Source of the DNA: Desulfobulbaceae bacterium
GTDB lineage: Bacteria > Desulfobacterota > Desulfobulbia > Desulfobulbales > Desulfocapsaceae
Length of the DNA: 6,732 nucleotides
Assembly (NCBI GenBank): GCA_031256095.1
Contig: JAIRRG010000084.1
Span: 1 to 6,732, forward strand
Direction of reading: 5' to 3'
Under the pieces are notes generated by a model. That model worked only from the letters and a program-made list of their open reading frames with translations, was not told the origin of the DNA and did not search any database. Every line of letters starts with the position of its first letter. Position 1 is the stretch's first letter. Shown here piece by piece: positions 1 to 4,078 of the stretch. The position numbers were made by a program, and so were the translations under genes.

Positions 1-43
1 TAAAGGTAGCGCCACTACTGAACAGCTACGGAGGGGATATAAA

Positions 44-295
44 ATGATGAAAAGAGAACTAAATATGGGCGTATCACCGATCACTTATCAAATATATGCT
101 GGTCGGAGTAAACCAGACCCGAAAAACCCGAAATATATGATGTGGGTCGGGGCAAAAACCGATGTAACCGATGAAGCTATCAGAGCCGTATTTGAACATA
201 TGTGGCTGCAAGCTGAAAAAACAGGTGCATTTGAAATTAAATTTCCCGGTTATGGGACTATGACTTTAGTGCGGAAAAAGGAGGTTGTGAAATGA
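44..295 (+). CDS. Small phage-type hypothetical protein (DUF7446-like)
   Basis: This is an 83-residue protein of unknown function. A strong Shine-Dalgarno run (GGAGGGG, 30-36) sits seven bases before the ATG at 44 and supports this start; a second ATG follows directly at 47. Visible traits are an N-terminal GVSPITYQIYAGR segment, a central MMWVGAKTDVTDEAIRAV segment and a lysine-rich tail. The pattern 'SPIT..IYAG ... DVTDEA..AV.EHM' recalls small phage proteins grouped as DUF7446; this is from memory and not verified. It has no signal peptide, membrane segment or cysteine. Its TGA overlaps the ATG of the next gene as ATGA, so the two are probably translated together. It is clearly more A+T-rich than the genes after it: by hand count 75 of 180 bases are G or C over 61-240, against 36 of 60 over 901-960. 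That suggests a separate origin within the element. Confidence 0.8.
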   Translation: MMKRELNMGVSPITYQIYAGRSKPDPKNPKYMMWVGAKTDVTDEAIRAVFEHMWLQAEKTGAFEIKFPGYGTMTLVRKKEVVK

Positions 296-693
296 CCCAA
301 CAAGAAATTGACGCCATCCGCGCCCGCTGGAATGGCCTTGGATTTACAGAAGGGGAGGGCACAGTAATGGCGCTGTGTGACGCGCTGGAAGAAACCGAGG
401 CCCGCGCCGGGAAGGTCGAGGCGATCATTCCACCTGACACTTTGAATTGGCTGATCCAGCATATAGCTCCCGGCAGGCAAAAATACCCGATATTTGCCGA
501 AAATTTTGCCGAGGCTGTCAACGTCGTCAAAAGCGAATTTATGGAGTGGGAAGCGCAAGCGATCCTCGCGGAAAACTCCGATGTCAGGCGGCGGAAGACC
601 CTGGTCGAGGCGACGCATTGCATCAATGTATTGCTGCGCTGGATTGATATGATGCACACCACGTACCAATGCGAGCTACCGCCGGTGACGTAA
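292..693 (+). CDS. Hypothetical helical phage protein, possibly MazG-like remnant
   Basis: This 133-residue protein is not confidently recognised. AAGGAGG at 278-284 lies seven bases before the ATG, and the ATGA overlap with the preceding gene makes the start secure. The N-terminus (residues 1-45, with AIRARWNGLGF and ALCDALEETEARAGKVEA) resembles the start of many phage accessory proteins that carry an 'I.aRW ... llDaLe..eaR' helix. The C-terminal half (about 70-122) looks wholly helical, with EFMEWEAQ followed by EATHCINVLLRWIDMM. The spacing of acidic residues recalls all-alpha NTP pyrophosphohydrolases (MazG type: ExxE ... ExxD), but the final aspartate would be a histidine here. I treat this only as a possibility. 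Its TAA shares one base with the methyltransferase ATG (TAATG at 691-695), which suggests translational coupling. Confidence 0.75.
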   Translation: MTQQEIDAIRARWNGLGFTEGEGTVMALCDALEETEARAGKVEAIIPPDTLNWLIQHIAPGRQKYPIFAENFAEAVNVVKSEFMEWEAQAILAENSDVRRRKTLVEATHCINVLLRWIDMMHTTYQCELPPVT

Positions 694-1586
694 TGCGCTA
701 CCTGTCGCTTTGCTCTGGCATTGAGGCCGCCACTGTGGCTTGGCGGTCGCTTGGCTGGCAGGCGGTTGGCTTTGCAGAAATTGAGCCGTTCCCCTGCGCG
801 GTTTTGGCGCATCATTATCCAGATGTCAAAAATTATGGCGACTTCACGAAAATCGATACCGAAAAATTGCCGCCAGTTGACCTTGTGGTCGCCGGAACAC
901 CTTGCCAAGACTTCTCCATCGCCGGACGACGAGCTGGCATGGATGGAAACCGTGGTTCGCTCACATGGCAGTTTGCTCGACTTGTTGGGAAATTGCGGCC
1001 ACAGTGGCTGGTATGGGAGAACGTCCCCGGCATCCTGTCGATTGACTCTGGTCGGGGATTTGGCGCCTTCATTGGCAGGTTGGCAAAACTCGGGTACGGG
1101 GTCGCGTACCGGATTCTTGACGCTCAATATTTTGGAGTTCCCCAGCGCCGCCGCCGTGTGTTCGTTGTCGGATATTTTGGAGACTGGCGATGTGCCGCGG
1201 CGGTACTTTTTGAGCGCCACAGCCTGTCGGGGCATCCTGCGCCGGGCCGAGAAGAGAGGTCGGAAGTTGCCGGAACATTTACGAGCTGCGCTTACGACGG
1301 CGGCATTGGATGCAGACCAGACCTTGCCGCGAGTGGACTCGTGCAAGTGACGCAAGCGTTGACAGGCCGCCTCGGATGTGGCGGCCAAAACAGGTCGATG
1401 GTGCGCCGCCTGGCGCCGCGTGAATGCGAGCGCTTGCAGGGCTTTCCCGATGACTACACAGCCATCACCTATCGCAATAAACCCGGCGCCGACGGGCCGC
1501 GCTATAAGGCGCTGGGCAATTCCATGGCTGTGCCGGTCATGCGCTGGATTGGCGAGAGGATACGGATTGTGGAGGAAATGAAATGA
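693..1586 (+). CDS. DNA (cytosine-5-)-methyltransferase, orphan phage type
   Basis: This enzyme transfers a methyl group from S-adenosylmethionine to carbon 5 of cytosine in a short DNA target. With the start at 693 it has 297 residues, and the conserved motifs appear in order: motif I near residues 4-17 (LSLCSGIEAATVAW, SAM binding), motif IV with the catalytic Cys71 in GTPCQDFSIAG, motif VI WENVPGI (ENV about 109-111), motif VIII QRRRRVFVVG (about 151-160), motif IX RRLAPRECERLQGFPDDYT (about 238-256) and motif X ALGNSMAVPVMRWIGERI. The target-recognition region between VIII and IX is only about 78 residues, short for the family. I preferred ATG 693 to the in-frame ATG at 669 because motif I then begins at the usual distance and TAATG gives stop-start coupling; the site itself has only a weak GGTGA (684-688). 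No restriction endonuclease or very-short-patch endonuclease gene is adjacent, so it is an orphan here. Its likely role is protecting element DNA from host restriction, or regulation. The sequence specificity cannot be read. Confidence 0.95.
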   Translation: MRYLSLCSGIEAATVAWRSLGWQAVGFAEIEPFPCAVLAHHYPDVKNYGDFTKIDTEKLPPVDLVVAGTPCQDFSIAGRRAGMDGNRGSLTWQFARLVGKLRPQWLVWENVPGILSIDSGRGFGAFIGRLAKLGYGVAYRILDAQYFGVPQRRRRVFVVGYFGDWRCAAAVLFERHSLSGHPAPGREERSEVAGTFTSCAYDGGIGCRPDLAASGLVQVTQALTGRLGCGGQNRSMVRRLAPRECERLQGFPDDYTAITYRNKPGADGPRYKALGNSMAVPVMRWIGERIRIVEEMK

Positions 1587-1867
1587 CTAGGCATAAAACG
1601 GATGACCGGTCCCTTACTGAGGCTGAACGAGAATTTACGGCACTGCTTACTAGCTCATTGCCGCCGGTAATCGCCCGCAAGGAAGTGAGCCGTTTTTTAG
1701 GTGGTATCATGGCCAGAAAAACCATGGCGAAGCTCGATGAGGCCGGCCTTGGCCCGGAAGTGGCCTACAAAGTTGGGCGCTCCGTGGTCTATCGCACCGA
1801 TTCACTTGTCGCTTGGCTCGTTCGCCGCTCTGGTGTTGAGCGGATGGTCAACATCATGGATTTATAG
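1583..1867 (+). CDS. Small winged-helix DNA-binding protein, excisionase-like
   Basis: This is a 94-residue protein. GGAGG at 1571-1575 is seven bases upstream, and the ATG overlaps the methyltransferase TGA as ATGA, so the start is secure. Residues 27-54 (PPVIARKEVSRFLGGIMARKTMAKLDEAG) read as helix-turn-helix. They are followed by a wing-like turn and helix in KVGRSVVYRTDSLVAWLVRRSG (63-84). The order 'HTH, then GR.V.Y...SL..WL' is that of small MerR/AlpA/Xis-type DNA binders, which serve as recombination directionality factors or repressors. A role in excision is inferred from the fold and from lying beside an integrase. Unusually, it is transcribed toward the integrase and their 3' ends overlap by 14 bases, whereas xis genes more often sit upstream of int on the same strand. 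It could instead be a transcription factor for the element. Confidence 0.8.
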   Translation: MTRHKTDDRSLTEAEREFTALLTSSLPPVIARKEVSRFLGGIMARKTMAKLDEAGLGPEVAYKVGRSVVYRTDSLVAWLVRRSGVERMVNIMDL

Positions 1868-3071
1868 GGGGCCGCAGATTATGCACAGCATCTCTCGTGG
1901 CATCGGGAATAAGATGGGCATAGCGCATGGTCATGGCGATGGTTTTGTGCCGCATCAGAGTCTTGATACGGTAAATATCGGCGCCGGCCAGGGCCAGCCA
2001 CGACGCGAATGTATGGCGCAGCGAGTGAAACACCAAACGCCGCTGGCGATCATCAGGCGCGATGCCGGTGTTAAGGCCAAGCCGGTCAACCAAGCGGCCA
2101 AAATCTCGCGACAGGTCTTGCCGGTATTCCTCGCCGAAAATAGGCGGGATTACCAGTTGGCTTGTTCCTTTGTTTTCAAGCCGCCTTTTGAAGACTGCCG
2201 CCGCTGCGCCGTTCATCGGCACCGTGCCGCTTGGTTTGCGCATGTCTTCGTCATGGACGGTTACAAATCCATGGATCATATCCACGTCCAACCATTGCAG
2301 GCGGCGCAGCTCGCCGAGACGCAAGCCGGTATTGAGGCTGAGCACGATGGCGTCATGCAAATCAAGGCAGCGCATCTTCTCGGCGGCGGCAATCAGCAGA
2401 TCAGCCTCAGCAGCCGTCAGAAAACGCGTCCTGGCGTTGTGGATTTTCGGCAGGCGCAAGCCCGTGGCTGGATTTTGGCCGGAAAAAAGCGGCTGGTCAT
2501 CAATTATAATTTCCGCGGCGATGTTATAGGCGTGGCGAATGATGGCCATGTACTGTCCCACCGTCGCGGCGGCGGCGCCGGTTGCCACCTGAGCGTCGAT
2601 CAGCGCCTGGACATCGGTTTTTTTGATTGCCCGCAAGGGTACGCCGCCCAAAACCGGGTTGATATACTTGTTGAACCGTTGCCAGTCATCACGCCAAGTA
2701 CGCTTCTCTGTTTTGACGCGCGGAAGGTAATATTCACGGAAAAATGTTGCCAGGGTGATATCCATGGCCGCGTCGCGTCGCGCCGCCTCAGCCGCCTCTT
2801 TGCGGCGAGCCTCACCCTGGGCACGCAGCTCGGCGACGGAAACAGGGCCGCTGCCGGTGCGCTGACCAGCTTTAATTTGAGCCAAAACACCATGCGCCTT
2901 TTCGGCATTCCAGCTCTCACTGGACCAGCCCAAGCCTTCCTCGACCAGGCGACCATCCAGGCGGTAGCGGATACTAAAGTACCTGTCAGGTTGGCCGCTG
3001 CGCGTCTTGCGTCTAGGATGTTCATAGTAGCGGACGCCCGGATACTGCGTGCCAATTTTCTTTTTTCCCAT
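1854..3071 (-). CDS. Tyrosine recombinase / site-specific integrase
   Basis: This enzyme cuts and rejoins DNA at the attachment site through a phosphotyrosine link, integrating or excising the element. I chose the ATG at 3071 (MGKKKIGTQYPGVRYYEH), giving 405 residues, because this N-terminal beta-rich opening is typical of the subfamily. The reading frame extends to a TTG at 3167, but the extra 32 residues look non-genic. The N-terminal arm-type region is about residues 1-100, the core-binding helical domain about 106-188 (TFFREYYLPRV ... AIIRHAYNIA), and the catalytic domain about 215 to the end. The full catalytic set is visible: Arg251 (NTGLRLGEL), Lys279 (KPSGTVPM), His349 and Arg352 (HSLRHTFASW), His375 (LMRHKTI) and nucleophile Tyr384 (MRYAHL). 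The length fits an active enzyme. It stands between the excisionase-like gene and the tRNA attachment site, reading away from the site. Confidence 0.96.
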   Translation of the reverse strand: MGKKKIGTQYPGVRYYEHPRRKTRSGQPDRYFSIRYRLDGRLVEEGLGWSSESWNAEKAHGVLAQIKAGQRTGSGPVSVAELRAQGEARRKEAAEAARRDAAMDITLATFFREYYLPRVKTEKRTWRDDWQRFNKYINPVLGGVPLRAIKKTDVQALIDAQVATGAAAATVGQYMAIIRHAYNIAAEIIIDDQPLFSGQNPATGLRLPKIHNARTRFLTAAEADLLIAAAEKMRCLDLHDAIVLSLNTGLRLGELRRLQWLDVDMIHGFVTVHDEDMRKPSGTVPMNGAAAAVFKRRLENKGTSQLVIPPIFGEEYRQDLSRDFGRLVDRLGLNTGIAPDDRQRRLVFHSLRHTFASWLALAGADIYRIKTLMRHKTIAMTMRYAHLIPDATRDAVHNLRPPINP

Positions 3072-3077
3072 GCCCCC

Positions 3078-3106
3078 ACGATAGCCCCACATTTTAGGGG
3101 CGTCAA
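3078..3106 (-). promoter_or_regulatory. Candidate integrase promoter with inverted repeat in spacer
   Basis: On the - strand, TTGACG (3106-3101) and TATCGT (3083-3078) are 17 bases apart, matching 5 of 6 and 4 of 6 of the sigma70 consensus. An inverted repeat GCCCC/GGGGC (3084-3088 and 3097-3101, eight-base loop) fills most of the spacer and could be an operator. Transcription would start at or very near the ATG at 3071, giving a leaderless or nearly leaderless message. No convincing Shine-Dalgarno precedes that ATG except G runs. This is pattern matching only; a promoter further upstream is possible. Confidence 0.35.
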
Positions 3107-3182
3107 GAGGCGTAAGGGGGAAGCGATGGCATTTAATAGATTGATTTTTCGGATAAAGAGGCTTCAAGTGGATTTTGAGAAC

Positions 3183-3230
3183 GGATTCCTAATCCTGGTG
3201 CCGCGTGTTCGATTCACGCCGGGGGCACCA
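3183..3230 (+). other. Attachment site (attR-type): 3' half of tRNA-Arg(CCT)
   Basis: This is the 3' half of a tRNA gene. The T stem GCGTG/CACGC (3203-3207 with 3215-3219) encloses loop TTCGATT. The acceptor 3' strand is CGGGGGC (3220-3226), then discriminator A and an encoded CCA (3228-3230). Upstream, TTCCTAA (3186-3192) is an anticodon loop with anticodon CCT (3188-3190), and GTGCC is a five-base variable loop. The anticodon stem pairs only in its inner three positions (GGA/TCC); the outer two fail (C3182 against T3196, A3181 against G3197). No D arm or matching GCCCCCG acceptor strand exists at the expected distance upstream. The right part is therefore host tRNA and the left part is element DNA. 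GGATT and AATCC (3183-3187, 3191-3195) form an inverted repeat suited to a core integrase site. Confidence 0.85.
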
Positions 3231-3242
3231 ATAAAATCAAGT

Positions 3243-3269
3243 GGTTATGGCTTCTTCCTGACCATAACC
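3243..3269. terminator. Hairpin downstream of tRNA remnant, possible terminator
   Basis: GGTTATGG (3243-3250) and CCATAACC (3262-3269) form a perfect 8-bp stem with an 11-base loop, starting 13 bases after the tRNA CCA end. On the + strand it is followed by CCCCCTT rather than a T run. On the - strand it is followed by a T-rich stretch (TTGATTTTATT, 3240-3230), so it fits better as a terminator for the - strand Crp/Fnr operon. It could serve both the original tRNA gene and the convergent operon. The strength is uncertain because neither side has an unbroken T tract. Confidence 0.45.
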
Positions 3270-3277
3270 CCCTTGCG

Positions 3278-3297
3278 CGAATTGTCACGAATTGACA
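3278..3297 (+). repeat. Tandem 10-bp direct repeat
   Basis: CGAATTGTCA is followed immediately by CGAATTGACA, two adjacent copies differing at one base. The difference makes the outer halves a small inverted repeat (TGTCA, five bases, TGACA at 3283-3297). It lies in the noncoding gap between the attachment site and the Crp/Fnr gene. No function can be assigned; a protein-binding site is possible. Confidence 0.5.
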
Positions 3298-3298
3298 C

Positions 3299-3338
3299 GT
3301 TGCTATTCGCTGTTCAGGCCGTGCGGGCCATTAGCAAC
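3299..3338. other. Inverted repeat just downstream of the Crp/Fnr gene
   Basis: GTTGCTA (3299-3305) pairs with TAGCAAC (3332-3338), and inside it GGCC (3317-3320) can pair with GGCC (3326-3329) around a five-base loop. The inner and outer stems are separated by 11 unpaired bases on one side and 2 on the other, so the fold is imperfect. It lies 21 bases beyond the stop of the Crp/Fnr gene and would sit in its 3' untranslated region. There is no T tract after it, so it is not a standard intrinsic terminator, though it could stabilise the transcript end. Confidence 0.35.
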
Positions 3339-3358
3339 ACCACGGCAAGAAATCATGA

Positions 3359-4054
3359 TCACTCTTCACCTTTTTCGGCGAGGCCGGAAAAGTCTTTCAA
3401 ACCAATGATCCGGCCCCGCACTTCAATAAGGCCCTCCTCCGTCATCTTGGCGAAAATCCGTGACAGTGTTTCCGGGCTGGTGCCAAGAAGACTGGCCAAC
3501 TGGCCCTTGGCAATATCCAAGCACACCTGAGAGCGGTCGTCCTGTTTTTCCGCCAGATAGAGCAGATATGAGGCCAGGCGGGATGGGACTTCTTTTAAGG
3601 AGAGATTTTCGATCTGGCTGGCGAAACGGCGCAGCCTGAGCGCCATTACCGCCAAGAGATTCATGGCGATGGCGCTGTCGGTGATGAGCCTGGCGAAGTC
3701 GGCGCGGGGGAAATAGAGGAGGTTGCTGGGCGCGAGCGTCTCGGCGTTGGCCGGGAACGGCTGGCCATGGAAAACCGCCACCTCGCCAAAGGGTTCGCCG
3801 GGGCCAAAAATGTGCAGGATGTGTTCCTTGCCGGCGGGTGACAGTTTGAAAATTTTTACCTTGCCGTCGGCAACCAGATAAAATCCGGCGCCGCCGTCGC
3901 CCTCGGAAAAGACGGTTTCGCCGCGGCCATAACTCTTTTTCAAGGTGATGGCTTGGACCGCCGCCAGTTGTTCCGGCGGCAAGCCACGGAAGAGCGGTGA
4001 AGCGGCAAGAATATCAATAGTGGTCAGGATTCTGCCAATCGGTCGCGACTCCAT
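3359..4054 (-). CDS. Crp/Fnr-family transcriptional regulator
   Basis: This is a 231-residue DNA-binding regulator. Residues about 15-120 form the cyclic-nucleotide-binding-like beta barrel (SPLFRGLPPEQL ... GRGETVFSEGD ... GFYLVADGKVKIFK ... GPGEPFGEVAVF). A long dimerisation helix runs from about 128-150. A Crp-type winged helix follows at 179-218, with recognition helix SPETLSRIFAKM (193-204). The E..SR pattern (Glu195, Ser198, Arg199) is that of FNR/DNR-type proteins, which read TTGA-type half sites. The Arg-Ser pair that binds cAMP in CRP is absent from the PANAETL segment, and only one cysteine remains, so neither cAMP nor a 4Fe-4S cluster is likely. The ligand is unknown; haem or nitric oxide sensing, as in DNR relatives, is one option. 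It follows the SNF2 gene by 24 bases on the same strand, so it is probably co-transcribed. Confidence 0.93.
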   Translation of the reverse strand: MESRPIGRILTTIDILAASPLFRGLPPEQLAAVQAITLKKSYGRGETVFSEGDGGAGFYLVADGKVKIFKLSPAGKEHILHIFGPGEPFGEVAVFHGQPFPANAETLAPSNLLYFPRADFARLITDSAIAMNLLAVMALRLRRFASQIENLSLKEVPSRLASYLLYLAEKQDDRSQVCLDIAKGQLASLLGTSPETLSRIFAKMTEEGLIEVRGRIIGLKDFSGLAEKGEE

Positions 4055-4063
4055 GCCTTCTCC
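4055..4063 (-). promoter_or_regulatory. Ribosome binding site that fixes the Crp/Fnr start
   Basis: Read on the - strand, GGAGAAGG (4063-4056) ends one base before the ATG at 4054, placing GGAG at normal spacing. The reading frame is open further up to a TTG at 4069, but that codon overlaps this site, so the ATG is the better start. The whole site lies in the 24-base gap after the SNF2 stop codon. Confidence 0.65.
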
Positions 4064-4078
4064 ACACAATGACCGTCA

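Larger units (their letters stand above)
1..3230. mobile_element. Right end of an integrated prophage or genomic island
   Basis: This stretch carries phage-like small genes, a DNA cytosine methyltransferase, a short winged-helix protein and a tyrosine integrase. It ends exactly at a 3' tRNA remnant that fits a tyrosine-integrase attachment site. The integrase lies next to that site and is transcribed away from it, the usual arrangement at the end of a tRNA-integrated element. The left boundary is outside the window, so the size and the type (prophage or integrative island) cannot be told. No capsid, tail, lysis, replication or conjugation gene is visible. The right boundary is well supported. 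The claim that everything left of it belongs to one element is inference from gene content and from the uninterrupted coupled gene run. Confidence 0.75.

Noticed and set aside
669..692. Upstream ATG at 669 as the methyltransferase start
   Set aside because: It has no ribosome site and adds eight residues with no family likeness; the TAATG at 691-695 puts motif I at the usual distance from the start.
258..1388. Open reading frame of 376 codons on the - strand, antisense to the methyltransferase and its upstream neighbour
   Set aside because: The + strand genes have motifs, ribosome sites and coupled starts; the antisense product has no family features and low-complexity composition.
3072..3167. 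Integrase starting at the TTG at 3167
   Set aside because: The added 32 residues do not resemble integrase sequence and no ribosome site is seen; the family-like N-terminus begins at the ATG at 3071.
3156..3230. Intact tRNA gene
   Set aside because: Only the 3' half fits. There is no 5' acceptor strand matching CGGGGGC, no D arm, and the outer anticodon stem pairs fail.
3278..3297. FNR/DNR-type operator bound by the neighbouring Crp/Fnr protein
   Set aside because: The half sites TGTCA and TGACA with a five-base spacer do not match TTGAT-N4-ATCAA or TTGAC-N4-GTCAA, and the site is downstream of the gene rather than in a promoter.
1701..3530. Open reading frame of 609 codons on the + strand, antisense to the integrase
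   Set aside because: It lies opposite a complete integrase with all catalytic residues, crosses the attachment site into host DNA, and shows no recognisable domain. It is a by-product of G+C-rich codon use.
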